From assembly GCA_003599395.1 (NCBI GenBank), contig QZJX01000024.1:1-49122 (forward strand): DNA of 49,122 nucleotides. The letters run 5' to 3'. A program made the translations under genes and the position numbers. This stretch comes from Ignavibacteriales bacterium (GTDB taxonomy: Bacteria; Bacteroidota; Ignavibacteria; Ignavibacteriales; Melioribacteraceae). Of this stretch, positions 17,616-27,479 are shown one piece after another (positions within the stretch are counted from its first letter, which is position 1; every line of letters begins with the position of its first letter). The notes beneath the pieces are model-generated. The model was given only the letters and a program-made list of their open reading frames with translations. It had not been told where the DNA came from and did not search any database.

Positions 17616-20600
17616 TTAGAAATAAGCTCTTGCTTCAGCCCTCATTGTATGAATTACTTTTCCCGCTCCTTGAAGTCTGCCATCATAATTAAGTGTTGTT
17701 TGTAAATTACCGGCAATTCTAAAATCAAAATTAACACGCCAAAAATAGTTTTTACCAATCACTCGTCCTTTTGTAATTTCAAATGGGATTATATTGTTTG
17801 CCGAGCTAGCGCTCAGTTCATTCCTTTCAAGTTCAACTCTTAATCTACCTCTTCCGGAAAAATTAAGGTTCATCCTTAGTATTTGGGCATTGGCATCAAC
17901 AAGTGTTGGCACTTCGGGGTAATCATCCCGGCTTTCAGAAAATTTAATTACAAAACCAAATTCCAAATTGCGTTCCGGTCTATATGAGAAATCGCTTGTT
18001 AATTCGTTGGTTGAAACAATACGTGCACGATTTGATGTAACCGGTGCAGAGTTATTATCAATTGTATTTGTGTACTCGGTTTGATTTGATATTTCTTCGA
18101 CCATCTGAAATCTTATTCGCATTCCTCTTTCGCGATAGAAACCTTTTTCAGTTCCTCCGGCAAATTGATTTAGGTTTCTTCTTTGAGTAAATCTAAATCT
18201 AAAAGAAAGATCATTTTTGTTTTTGAAAAGAAAAATATCTTGTTGTAGAAGATTTGAACCACGAATAGTTGTCGAATCATTCAAGAAATGTGAGAAGTTA
18301 AGAAGATAAATTTTAGCAGTATTTTGTTCTTTACTATTTTCTTCTACTCTCCAATATGTCTCAGTTGAAATTGGATTCAAGATTGTTGAAATGAATGAAT
18401 CATTTTTGAAGATTCTTGCAAATTCTGTTTTCCATCTTGTACTTGTTTTCAAATCAATTACCGGGAAAAGTTCATCGGTAGGAACTGTCAGTAATATATA
18501 TTCACCGTCGAATAGTGCGGGTTCAAATTCATTTTCATCTTTAATGCCGTTATTATTTAGATCACCAAGATAGATATAATTACCAGTCCCCTTTTCAACT
18601 AATACAAAGACTTTTTCTTGTCTTGCGCTTTTTTGTGTGGAGACTTCGTAAAATAAATCCCCGTCTAAAAATCGGTCAAATAAATTTGCCCTTGATTGTG
18701 ATCTTATCAGAATTGTTTCGGAATCTAAGTAACCGAATTCCTTAAATTCTTGAGTATAATTTTTGTTTCGTAATGTAAAATTTAGTGAAGTATTGAAATC
18801 TTTTATTCCACTGTAACTTACTTTGAAATTTTTGGTAATTGCATCTGATTGTTTTTGGATTATTCCATCTAAGGGGAAAGATTCCTCACGAATAGAATAT
18901 TCACCAAGTAAATTTAATCCACCCCAATTAATTAATTCGAGATATGGTGTGTACTCAAAATAACGAAGACTGCTTAACATTAATGAATCATTTGAATCGT
19001 AGTCTTCTTTATTTTCATGTAAAAATTTTAAACCCGGTTTAATGATACCAATTTTATAAAATGTATTTCCGTCTTGCTTCAACCAATTTGTCGAGAAACC
19101 TCTGTTTGAAGAACTGACATAATCAAGATTATAAGTTAAGTTGAATGATTCAGGATCTTCATAATTAGTTTTAACTAAGTATCGCTTTGATGAAAACAAA
19201 TCACCGCGACTTAAACTACCGAATTGTGAATAAATATTAAGACTCTCAATTGGAATTAAGGTTAATCCAACTTCTCTTAATTCTTCATCGTATTTCTCTT
19301 GATCAACAACATTATAATTTCTATTGAATTCGATTTCATCAATTCTATCAATTGCCGTAAATCTGTCTTGAATAAATCGATCCTTGTAATTGAATCCTAT
19401 TTTTCCAAAAGATAAATCACCGATTTCAATTTTTGATGGATCAAATTTTATTTCGATATTTCTCGCGTAACCAAAATTGTCCGAATCATCCAAACTTGAG
19501 AAAGTATTTTTATCCCAATTGCTTCCGGCAAGTTCCAATTTTATATTGAGATTGTTAAACGGTCTTCCTTCGATTAAAATGTTTGCCATTTGTCTGCTTG
19601 CCGGAAGTGGAAGGTAAATAATCGGAAGATAACTCCCTTGTCCAATTCCCACAAATTCATAATTACCAAGACCACGTTTTAGATAATCACCTTGTCCAAT
19701 ACCGACAAACGTAAAGCTCACATTATAGATTGCACTGTCACTTCCGGGATTGTAAAAATAATATGTAAATGGTTCTCCGTTAAATGTTGTGTCTATTTTT
19801 TCATAAATACCTCGAACAATACCAGTAGAATCCGGTTGCGCTAACCTTGCACCACTTTTTACAGCTTTACTTCTATCATCACCGGCTTTTTCCAAAATGA
19901 TTTTGTCTTCATCTGAAATAGAAATATCAATTGGATTATTCTCGTCATCGCTTTCTTGAAAGATTCCTACACTAAGTTTTAATCGATCTTCAAAAAAGTT
20001 AGTCTTAACATTCCCTGCAAAGAAGTTTCTCTGATATTGTCTATCCGAGTATTCGAAATCTATTGTAATTCTTGAAGCGGAAGTAATTAAACGATTTGGT
20101 GTGAATGTAACTTCAGCGTTTGCATATTCGATTGTATAATCATTGTTTTCACCACGACGCATTTCTTGCCCGTCAATATAAACTCGTTCACTTCCGGCAA
20201 TAACAATTATATTATTTTCATTATTCTCTCCATACAACCTATATGGACCTTGATTTCCTTCTTCACCGTTGAATTGATTTGTTGTAAACTTTCCTCTTGA
20301 ACCGGCAATTGCACCGGATGCTGATAACTCATCAAAGAACAATTCTCCTTTTAATCCTTGTAATTTTCTTGTGATCCTTCCAAACTCACCAATACTTTCT
20401 GTATAATCATAATCACCGAATGTGCCGATCGCGTTTGGATGTCGAACCTCGATAAATACTTTATCTAGTTCATCCAATGTTTCGGTGTTACCTTCCGGTT
20501 GAATTGGAGTATTTTCATCAGTAAGAGCGGCAACAATTTCTATTTCGTCTGATAAATTACCGGATAGCTGGAGTCGTAAACCACTTTCTAAAGTAAAATC

Positions 20601-21074
20601 TTTATTTGTCCCTACTGTAAAACCACGTACAATAGAACCACTTTTTTGAATATTATCACCGAATATTGCTTCGGAAGTAAAGCCAGATGACTCAACTCGA
20701 GAAACTCTAATCGAGTCACTAAGTATACCATCGTATCTCACAATAAGCGATCTTCTTTTATACTCCTTACGAAGTGATAATTTGAATGTATTGTAAGTTA
20801 CATACAATGTGTCAATTAAGCGGGGTGTAAGATTTTCGTTTAATGTTATTGTTCCGTCACTTAGATTAATATTATAATCTTTCGAAGAAAGTAAATTCTT
20901 ATTGTATCGAACAGTCTCAGAATTTGGAATGATAGCGATTGAATTTAGATGAAATTCGCGTTGAAGATTTACTTGAAATGTATCGGTTACCGAAATGATA
21001 TTATTATATTCTTGAGCAAAAGCTGCCGAATAGAGTATTACGAAAAATATTAATTTTGTGATTTGCCGAATCAA
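17616..21074 (-). CDS. Large outer-membrane beta-protein of unknown function
   Basis: This is a 1152-residue exported protein; I do not recognise the family. A signal peptide ends near Ala20 (ILYSAAFA|QE). Two copies of a beta motif of the type V-x-G/N-x-x-L-x-x-x-DY-x-I-x(5)-T/V-x-F are visible at about 51-79 and 295-325. A conserved-looking block with VRGFTVGTNKDF and LTDENTPIQPEGNTE is at 149-199. A tandem motif VGIGQGDYL / VGIGQGSYL is near 455-480 (DNA about 19627-19720). The rest is alternating beta-strand pattern with many aromatic strand ends, finishing in RAEARAYF, a typical outer-membrane C terminus. It has a TTG start without a clear ribosome site. It is first in a line leading to htrA, which may assist its quality control. 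It could be a long barrel translocon or an adhesin; the function is open. Confidence 0.7.
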   Translation of the reverse strand: MIRQITKLIFFVILYSAAFAQEYNNIISVTDTFQVNLQREFHLNSIAIIPNSETVRYNKNLLSSKDYNINLSDGTITLNENLTPRLIDTLYVTYNTFKLSLRKEYKRRSLIVRYDGILSDSIRVSRVESSGFTSEAIFGDNIQKSGSIVRGFTVGTNKDFTLESGLRLQLSGNLSDEIEIVAALTDENTPIQPEGNTETLDELDKVFIEVRHPNAIGTFGDYDYTESIGEFGRITRKLQGLKGELFFDELSASGAIAGSRGKFTTNQFNGEEGNQGPYRLYGENNENNIIVIAGSERVYIDGQEMRRGENNDYTIEYANAEVTFTPNRLITSASRITIDFEYSDRQYQRNFFAGNVKTNFFEDRLKLSVGIFQESDDENNPIDISISDEDKIILEKAGDDRSKAVKSGARLAQPDSTGIVRGIYEKIDTTFNGEPFTYYFYNPGSDSAIYNVSFTFVGIGQGDYLKRGLGNYEFVGIGQGSYLPIIYLPLPASRQMANILIEGRPFNNLNIKLELAGSNWDKNTFSSLDDSDNFGYARNIEIKFDPSKIEIGDLSFGKIGFNYKDRFIQDRFTAIDRIDEIEFNRNYNVVDQEKYDEELREVGLTLIPIESLNIYSQFGSLSRGDLFSSKRYLVKTNYEDPESFNLTYNLDYVSSSNRGFSTNWLKQDGNTFYKIGIIKPGLKFLHENKEDYDSNDSLMLSSLRYFEYTPYLELINWGGLNLLGEYSIREESFPLDGIIQKQSDAITKNFKVSYSGIKDFNTSLNFTLRNKNYTQEFKEFGYLDSETILIRSQSRANLFDRFLDGDLFYEVSTQKSARQEKVFVLVEKGTGNYIYLGDLNNNGIKDENEFEPALFDGEYILLTVPTDELFPVIDLKTSTRWKTEFARIFKNDSFISTILNPISTETYWRVEENSKEQNTAKIYLLNFSHFLNDSTTIRGSNLLQQDIFLFKNKNDLSFRFRFTQRRNLNQFAGGTEKGFYRERGMRIRFQMVEEISNQTEYTNTIDNNSAPVTSNRARIVSTNELTSDFSYRPERNLEFGFVIKFSESRDDYPEVPTLVDANAQILRMNLNFSGRGRLRVELERNELSASSANNIIPFEITKGRVIGKNYFWRVNFDFRIAGNLQTTLNYDGRLQGAGKVIHTMRAEARAYF

Positions 21075-21155
21075 ATATTCAATTATAGAAATGAAAAATA
21101 AAAACTAAGTGGATAAAATTACTAATTCAAGACAAAAGATAATTCCAACCAGTTC

Positions 21156-22382
21156 TTATTCATATCTAAGTGCTTCAATTGGGTCTAAGTTTGATGCTTT
21201 TATTGCCGGATAAACGCCAAAAACAACACCAACTAAAGTAGTAACAGTCAATCCAATCATTATCCAATCAATGGGAACAACAACCGAAACATTTATCATT
21301 ATCGCAACCAAATTACCACCTAGTACGCCAAGAACTATTCCGCCAATTCCGCCTATCTGTGAAAGCACAATGGCTTCTGCTACAAATTGAGAACGAATTA
21401 TGGATTTTCTCGCACCTATTGCTTTTCGTATCCCAATTTCACGCGTACGTTCCGTGACCGAGACAAGCATAATATTCATAATGCCAACTCCGGCTGCAAG
21501 CAACGCAATGAATGCAACAACACCGGCACCCAGCTTGAAATACTTTGTTAGATCATTGAACTGGTCAACCAATTGGTCATTTGTTACAATTTCAAAATCG
21601 TTATCTTCTCCGATTGGAACTTTTCTGATTACTCTTAATGCTCCAATCACTTCATCCATTGTTCTTTCCATTAACTCAGGACTCGGAGCCATTATTGTAA
21701 ATGTTGCTCCTCTTTCTTCACCATACATCCTTTCGAACATAGGTAACGGTATTGCCACAAAATTATCCTGACCGCTTCCTAAAACACTTCCCTTTTTCTC
21801 GAAAACACCAATAACTTCAAAAGGTTGATTATCAACTTTAATTTCTTCTCCGATTGGATCAACATTTTCAAAAAGTTTATCAGCCACATCTTTACCAATA
21901 ATGGCATATCGTCTTATATAATCCATGTCCTGTATTGTAAATCCACGACCAAATTCCACTTTTAAGTCATTTACCATAAAGTTGTCTAAATCAGTTCCTA
22001 TAACATTTACATTCGGATTGGTTGATAGATTCTTATATTTAACAATATTCCCACCATCATCCATCTCAATTCCGATTGCTGTAGGAAGTATTGTTAATTC
22101 TTTCAACCTTCTACCTTGGTCTGATGTAAGATCTTTTCGGTTACGGTACATTCTCCAATGACCCGGACCCATCCTTACTGCCGGATATTTCTGAATAATA
22201 AAATTATTAGTACCAATCGAACTAAATGCATCTTCTACTGTTTTTTGTACAGCACCAATGGCAGTCATCACAATTATGATCGAGAACAAACCAATTCCAA
22301 TTCCAATTAATGTTAAAATTGATCTTAGCTTGTTGGTTCTTAATGAATCGAAAGCCATTACAATTGATTCTTTGATTTGCAT
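21156..22382 (-). CDS. MacB/FtsX-type ABC permease, subtype A (fifth of five)
   Basis: This 408-residue permease has the MacB layout: one N-terminal helix (about 18-42), a large periplasmic domain (about 45-280) and three C-terminal helices with SVTERTREIGIRKAIGAR in the coupling loop, ending DPIEALRYE. It is subtype A: after the first helix it has NNFIIQKYPAV and a YRNRKDLT segment, like the permeases at 23734 and 24970 but clearly diverged from both. It starts 9 bases after the subtype-B gene at 22392. Both lie beyond an intrinsic terminator and so may form a separate unit. No ATPase is adjacent; it probably uses the MacB-type ATPase at 27480. Confidence 0.9.
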   Translation of the reverse strand: MQIKESIVMAFDSLRTNKLRSILTLIGIGIGLFSIIIVMTAIGAVQKTVEDAFSSIGTNNFIIQKYPAVRMGPGHWRMYRNRKDLTSDQGRRLKELTILPTAIGIEMDDGGNIVKYKNLSTNPNVNVIGTDLDNFMVNDLKVEFGRGFTIQDMDYIRRYAIIGKDVADKLFENVDPIGEEIKVDNQPFEVIGVFEKKGSVLGSGQDNFVAIPLPMFERMYGEERGATFTIMAPSPELMERTMDEVIGALRVIRKVPIGEDNDFEIVTNDQLVDQFNDLTKYFKLGAGVVAFIALLAAGVGIMNIMLVSVTERTREIGIRKAIGARKSIIRSQFVAEAIVLSQIGGIGGIVLGVLGGNLVAIMINVSVVVPIDWIMIGLTVTTLVGVVFGVYPAIKASNLDPIEALRYE

Positions 22383-22391
22383 AAAAAATTC

Positions 22392-23624
22392 CTATTCGTA
22401 TCTTAATGCATCAACCGGATCCATTTTAGCCGCCTTGTATGCCGGTAAAAATCCGGAAATAATTCCGACCATTGCAGAAATAAATAATGATAAGAAAACT
22501 ATATCCAAAGGCATTGCCGTTGGTAAAAACTGATCTATTACTAAACTAAGAGGATATGAAATAATTAAACCGATAATTCCACCAATCAAACAGATCACAG
22601 CAGCTTCCACTAAAAATTGTATTAAAATTGACCATCGTTTTGCTCCGATTGCTTTTCGAATACCAATTTCTTTTGTTCTTTCTGTTACAGAAACAAACAT
22701 AATATTCATTATACCGATAGCACCGACGAATAATGATAATGCCGTTATTACAATTCCTGCAGTAGCAATTATACCTACAGTTTGATCATATACATCGGTG
22801 AATACATCTTGTTGATTAACTGCAAAATCATTTGGTTGACCGGGTGGAACTTTTCTTATAACTCTGAAAATTGCTGCAATTTCTTCTTTGGCTTCATCTA
22901 TCTTATTAGCATCTTTTATTTTAACATTAATTTGCAAGTTGCCCCTTCCACCGAAAGCTCTTTCAAATACTTTTAAGGGCATTATTATTTGTCCGTCTAA
23001 ACTAAAAGAACCCAAAAATCCACTGCCTTGCTTTTCTAACACTCCGACGACTTTGAATGGAATCCCACTTATTTTTATTGTCTTCCCGAGAGCAGATTCG
23101 TTTGGAAATAAACCGTCAGAAATATCTTGTCCAATTACACAAACCCGTCTCGAAGCTCTTACTTCTAATTCATTAATAAATCGCCCATCTTGTGGTATGG
23201 CATTTCCCGTTTCTGAATAGTCTTCAGTTGTACCGTAAATTAATGTAGCTTCCACTGAGCGGTCTTCAAATTTGATTGTTCTGCCAAAAGTTCTCTTGTT
23301 TGGAGCCATTGCTTGGTAACCGGTGTAAGTTTTTTGCAATTGCTCAAATTGTTCAACAGTAATATCCTTTCGATTTCGATAATATCTCCAATCCTCACCT
23401 CCAAACCATTCAAATTTGTCTATATATAACACATCATTGCCGAATGAAGCAAGAGAACTGATAAAGGCTTCGCGTAAACCAACAATTGCAGTACTCATAG
23501 TTGTAACAGCTACAATACCTATAATTATACCAAGTGTTGTTAATATTGAGCGCATCTTGTTAGCTCTGATTGCTCGTAATGAAATGAGAATACCTTCTTT
23601 TAACTCGATGAGGAAATTTTTCAT
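22392..23624 (-). CDS. MacB/FtsX-type ABC permease, subtype B (fourth of five)
   Basis: This 410-residue permease has one N-terminal helix, a periplasmic domain and three C-terminal helices, with SVTERTKEIGIRKAIGAK before the second helix and DPVDALRYE at the end. It is subtype B, marked by DVLYIDKFEWFGG after the first helix and by SGFLPAYKAAKMDPVD at the C terminus, and it is closest to the permease at 26224. Its upstream gap of 109 bases contains a terminator for the previous transcript, so it needs a promoter of its own or read-through; I could not see a clear promoter. Its likely role is a half of a heterodimeric MacB-like pump or an outer-membrane component exporter. Confidence 0.9.
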   Translation of the reverse strand: MKNFLIELKEGILISLRAIRANKMRSILTTLGIIIGIVAVTTMSTAIVGLREAFISSLASFGNDVLYIDKFEWFGGEDWRYYRNRKDITVEQFEQLQKTYTGYQAMAPNKRTFGRTIKFEDRSVEATLIYGTTEDYSETGNAIPQDGRFINELEVRASRRVCVIGQDISDGLFPNESALGKTIKISGIPFKVVGVLEKQGSGFLGSFSLDGQIIMPLKVFERAFGGRGNLQINVKIKDANKIDEAKEEIAAIFRVIRKVPPGQPNDFAVNQQDVFTDVYDQTVGIIATAGIVITALSLFVGAIGIMNIMFVSVTERTKEIGIRKAIGAKRWSILIQFLVEAAVICLIGGIIGLIISYPLSLVIDQFLPTAMPLDIVFLSLFISAMVGIISGFLPAYKAAKMDPVDALRYE

Positions 23625-23670
23625 AGCGTGCCAGTTTTTAAAAGCTTAAGTTATTATTATTCGCAGAAAT

Positions 23671-23702
23671 AAAAAAGCATTTGCTAAAATTAGACAAATG
23701 CT
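23671..23702 (-). terminator. Intrinsic terminator between permease genes three and four
   Basis: On the minus strand AGCATTTG (23702-23695) pairs with CAAATGCT (23683-23676), 8 bp with an 11-nt loop, followed directly by TTTTTTATTT. It lies 32-63 bases after the stop of the permease gene at 23734 and divides the five permease genes into groups of three and two. Confidence 0.8.
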
Positions 23703-23733
23703 AATTGAGAAAGGTATAGTTTAGAGATATAAA

Positions 23734-24969
23734 CTATTCATATCGTAAAGCTTCGATCGGATCTAGATTAGAAGCTTTGATTGCTGGGTAAGTCCCGAAT
23801 ATAATACCAATCATAACACATAAGAAAACTCCAACAAGTACCCAATCCATGGGAATAACTGCAGTTGCATTTAATAATGAGCCAGCAAAGTTCCCAACGG
23901 CAATCCCAAGAATGATACCAACGATTCCACCACCTAAACAAAGTACAATCGCTTCTGAAATAAATTGTATTAAAATGTTTACTTTTCTTGCTCCAATAGC
24001 TTTTCGTACACCAATTTCTTTCGTTCGTTCCGTTACTGACACAAGCATAATGTTCATAATTCCAACTCCGGCGGCAAGCAATGCAATTAATCCGATAACG
24101 TAGGCACCAATTTTTATTCCTTCGGTCATCTCATTAATTTGTGAGAGAACCGATTCATTTGAGTAAATATCAAAATCTCTATCAGCACCCGGAGGAACTT
24201 TTCTTAGAGTTCTCATAATTCCTTCGGCTTGCATTTGTGTGTCTTCATAATCGTCTGGGTCATAAACAGCAACTGTCAAATTTAGACTTCTATTTTCTGA
24301 ACCATAATGTGATTGAGTAAATGTAATAGGTACGAAAGAATAATTACCTTCATTTCTACCAAACATTCCTTTATCTCTGTTATCAAGCACGCCAATAACT
24401 TTGAGACGGTTTCCATCAACATAGATTTCTTCTCCAAGCGGTTCTTCATATGGTTCAAACAGCGTATTTTTAATATCTTCACCCAACACAATAACTCGCG
24501 CAGAACTTTCTAAGTCTCTTTGATTAATAATTCTTCCTGCAGTCACAACCCAATCGTTGTTAGAAAAAGCTTCCGGTGTAACACCACACATAGAAATATT
24601 CGGATTAGTCTTTTTGTTTCCACGTTTCAATAGTTTACCACCTTGCCAATCTTCGGCACCGATCGAGGCGAGATGGCCTAATTTGTCTTGCAGAACATAG
24701 TAATCGTTCAAATTAATATTTTTACGATTCCGTATTTCCGCCCAATTTTCAGTACCCGTTCCTACAGCAGGCCATTTTTGAATTTGAAATGTGTTTTTGC
24801 CCAGTGCTGAAACGCCATCTTCAATACTGGTTTGAAGCATAGCAATAACAGTACTAATTGAAATGATTGAGAAGATTCCGACTACAATTCCTAAAACAGT
24901 TAATGATGATCTAAGCTTATTTGCTTTAAGAGAATTTAGAGCTACTTTGATAATTTCGAAAATTAACAT
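23734..24969 (-). CDS. MacB/FtsX-type ABC permease, subtype A (third of five)
   Basis: This 411-residue permease has the same helix-periplasmic domain-three helix design. Its first 90 residues are close to those of the gene at 24970 (GIFSIISISTVIAMLQTSIE, then NTFQIQKWPAV and NWAEIRNRK), and their cysteine-containing SMCGVTP / SVCGATP segments also match, which points to a tandem duplication. The ends read GTYPAIKASNLDPIEALRYE. The start is separated from the stop of the gene before it by zero bases (24969/24970). It is the last gene before the intrinsic terminator at 23702. Confidence 0.9.
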   Translation of the reverse strand: MLIFEIIKVALNSLKANKLRSSLTVLGIVVGIFSIISISTVIAMLQTSIEDGVSALGKNTFQIQKWPAVGTGTENWAEIRNRKNINLNDYYVLQDKLGHLASIGAEDWQGGKLLKRGNKKTNPNISMCGVTPEAFSNNDWVVTAGRIINQRDLESSARVIVLGEDIKNTLFEPYEEPLGEEIYVDGNRLKVIGVLDNRDKGMFGRNEGNYSFVPITFTQSHYGSENRSLNLTVAVYDPDDYEDTQMQAEGIMRTLRKVPPGADRDFDIYSNESVLSQINEMTEGIKIGAYVIGLIALLAAGVGIMNIMLVSVTERTKEIGVRKAIGARKVNILIQFISEAIVLCLGGGIVGIILGIAVGNFAGSLLNATAVIPMDWVLVGVFLCVMIGIIFGTYPAIKASNLDPIEALRYE

Positions 24970-26199
24970 TTATTCATACCTCAAGGCTTCAATAGGATCT
25001 AAATTAGCCGCTTTAAATGCGGGATAAGTTCCAAATATAACACCAATTATTACGCAAAGAACAACTCCAACAAGAACCCAATCCATTGGAATTGTTGCTG
25101 TTGCTTCTAAAAGTGAACCGGCAAAATTTCCGGCTCCTAAACCAAAAATTATTCCGACGATTCCGCCAAGTAAACATAGAGTAATAGCCTCAACCAAAAA
25201 TTGAACAAGAATATTACGTCTTCGAGCACCTATAGCTTTTCGAATTCCTATTTCTCTTGTTCTCTCGGTAACCGAAACGAGCATAATATTCATAATACCC
25301 ACTCCAGCAGCAAGTAGTGCGATTAAGCCTATGACATAGGCTCCTAATCTCACACCCTCTGTCATTTCATTAATTTGCATCAGGACAGATTCATTGGAAT
25401 AAATATCAAAATCATTTGCAGCTGCAGGTGGTACTTTTCTAATAGTACGCATAGCACCTTCAGCTTGTAAAATTACATCATCATATTCTTCTTTTGTGTC
25501 CACGCTTACCGTTATATTTATGCTCCGTGTATCACCATATAGTGCTTGCATGGTAGTTATAGGAATATAATTATCATTTCCTTGATCTCTTCCAAACATT
25601 CCTCCAGCTTTACTATCCATTACTCCGATCACACGAAATTTATTCCCGTCCATTTTAACTTCTTTACCAATAGGATCTTCGAACTCGAATAATAATTCAG
25701 CTACAGAGGAACCTAAACATATGACTCTCTCAGCTCTGTCAACATCATTTTGATTTACCGCTCTTCCCTCTTTTGCATACCAATCATTATTCGGAAATGC
25801 ATCAGGTGTTGCACCGCAAACTGAAATGTTAGGGTTCGTTTCTTTATTTCTAAAGGAAATTTTTCTACCGAAATTCCATTGCTCAGCACCAACATATTTC
25901 GCATCAAACAGCATGTCTTTGAGTCTTGTATAATCATCATAAGTTATATCTTTGCGATTCCTAATCTCAGCCCAATTTTGTGTACCGTTACCAACAGCAG
26001 GCCATTTTTGAATCTGGAAAGTATTTTTTCCTAAAGCTGAAACGCCCTCTTCAATACTTGTCTGAAGCATCGCAATGACAGTACTAATAGAAATAATGGA
26101 AAAAATCCCGACAATGATTCCAACCATTGTAAGAGTAGATCTTAATTTATTAGAACGCAGTGCTGATAATGCTACTTTTGAAGTTTCAATTAACCTCAT
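24970..26199 (-). CDS. MacB/FtsX-type ABC permease, subtype A (second of five)
   Basis: This 409-residue MacB-type permease has an N-terminal helix at about 18-42, a periplasmic domain carrying the subtype-A markers NTFQIQKWPAV and NEMTEGVRLGAYVIG, a coupling loop SVTERTREIGIRKAIGAR, three C-terminal helices and the terminal DPIEALRYE. It is nearly the twin of the gene directly downstream. Such permeases use ATP energy from the cytoplasmic MacB-like ATPase to drive movement in the periplasm rather than direct membrane transport (mechanotransmission), passing substrate to MacA and TolC. It starts 24 bases after the subtype-B gene. Confidence 0.9.
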   Translation of the reverse strand: MRLIETSKVALSALRSNKLRSTLTMVGIIVGIFSIISISTVIAMLQTSIEEGVSALGKNTFQIQKWPAVGNGTQNWAEIRNRKDITYDDYTRLKDMLFDAKYVGAEQWNFGRKISFRNKETNPNISVCGATPDAFPNNDWYAKEGRAVNQNDVDRAERVICLGSSVAELLFEFEDPIGKEVKMDGNKFRVIGVMDSKAGGMFGRDQGNDNYIPITTMQALYGDTRSINITVSVDTKEEYDDVILQAEGAMRTIRKVPPAAANDFDIYSNESVLMQINEMTEGVRLGAYVIGLIALLAAGVGIMNIMLVSVTERTREIGIRKAIGARRRNILVQFLVEAITLCLLGGIVGIIFGLGAGNFAGSLLEATATIPMDWVLVGVVLCVIIGVIFGTYPAFKAANLDPIEALRYE

Positions 26200-26223
26200 A
26201 ACTTTCCCCCGATGAAGTTATTT

Positions 26224-27462
26224 CTATTCATATCTTAATGCATCAACCGGATCCATTTTTGCAGCTGTATATGCTGGTGCCAGACCAGAAATAACCCCTG
26301 TTAATACAGAAATTACAATCGCGAGAATGACTGCATCAACTTGAACCGAAGTCGGTAAAAATTGATTGACCACCATACTTAATAGAACTGCTATAGCTAA
26401 ACCAACAAATCCACCCATTAAGCAAATTATTGATGACTCAAATAAAAATTGTCCGAGCACAGTTCTTCTTTTAGCACCGATAGCTTTACGAATTCCAATT
26501 TCTCGAGTTCGTTCTTTAACTGAAACAAACATAATGTTCATAATACCAATGGCACCAACAAAAAGAGCTAAACCGGTGATAAAGTATCCAGCAATTTTTA
26601 TAACCGAAGTTGTCTGATTTATATTATTCAGCAAACCTTCTTGTTGATTAATTGAAAAATCATTTTCATCCGCATAAGAAAGTCCTCGGATTTTTCTCAT
26701 CAAACTGATAGCTTCATCTTTGGTATCTTGTACAAGAGCATTATTTTTGGCTCTAACATTGAAAGTTATACTTCGGAAATCGGATCTATGAAAATATTTG
26801 AATACAACATCGATTGGGACGAACGCTTGATTATCGGGATTGAAATTGCCCATAATAAAACTTCCTTGCTGAGCAAGTATTCCAATTACTTTGAATTTTC
26901 TTCCCTTAATTTTAATAAATTCGTTTAATCCACCACCCCTTGGGAAAAGACTTTCAGCAACGGATGAACCTATAACCACAACATTTCTGGCTGAGTTACT
27001 TTCTAATTCAGTAAAAAATCTTCCTTCGGCAAACTCCAAATTTGTGGTTTTAATATAATTATGGTTAGTACCGGTGATCATGTTAAAGTTCAGAGTATTG
27101 TCCTTAAACTTTAATGTTTGATTTGTCCACACTGTAGGAGCAACGGCTTCCGGTAATTTGGCAAGAGATTCATATTGTTTGAATTCATCAAGATCAAGGT
27201 TTTTTCTGTTTCTTACTTCCCACCAAGGGATATTGTTATCAAACCATGACCATTTATCAATATAAAGATTATCTGAGCCAAGAGCAGCTACACCATCTTG
27301 AAAGGCAATGTCCATCCCCTTAAGTGCAGTCGACATTAGTACAACTGACGTTACACCAATAACAATTCCAAGAGTTGTTAAAATGGATCGTATTTTATTT
27401 ACACGGATTGCGCGGAAAGATATAAGTAAACTTTCCTTCAATTCAAATAGGTATTGACCCAT
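26224..27462 (-). CDS. MacB/FtsX-type ABC permease, subtype B (first of five)
   Basis: This 412-residue permease is the first downstream of the ATPase. It carries the subtype-B markers DNLYIDKWSWFDNN after the first helix and SGLAPAYTAAKMDPVDALRYE (split around the last helix) at the end. The coupling loop is SVKERTREIGIRKAIGAK, slightly different from the SVTERT of the other four. It starts 17 bases after the ATPase stop. Subtypes A and B probably pair as a heterodimer on the shared ATPase dimer, but that is inference. Confidence 0.9.
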   Translation of the reverse strand: MGQYLFELKESLLISFRAIRVNKIRSILTTLGIVIGVTSVVLMSTALKGMDIAFQDGVAALGSDNLYIDKWSWFDNNIPWWEVRNRKNLDLDEFKQYESLAKLPEAVAPTVWTNQTLKFKDNTLNFNMITGTNHNYIKTTNLEFAEGRFFTELESNSARNVVVIGSSVAESLFPRGGGLNEFIKIKGRKFKVIGILAQQGSFIMGNFNPDNQAFVPIDVVFKYFHRSDFRSITFNVRAKNNALVQDTKDEAISLMRKIRGLSYADENDFSINQQEGLLNNINQTTSVIKIAGYFITGLALFVGAIGIMNIMFVSVKERTREIGIRKAIGAKRRTVLGQFLFESSIICLMGGFVGLAIAVLLSMVVNQFLPTSVQVDAVILAIVISVLTGVISGLAPAYTAAKMDPVDALRYE

Positions 27463-27479
27463 TTGTTCCCCCCAAATGT

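Noticed and set aside
22888-23220. Long plus-strand open frames opposite the permease genes and elsewhere.
   Set aside because: They mirror strongly coding minus-strand genes, have no ribosome sites and show no recognisable domains.
21156-27462. Five similar permeases as an assembly artefact.
   Set aside because: All five differ clearly in sequence, subtype and length, and all have intact frames.
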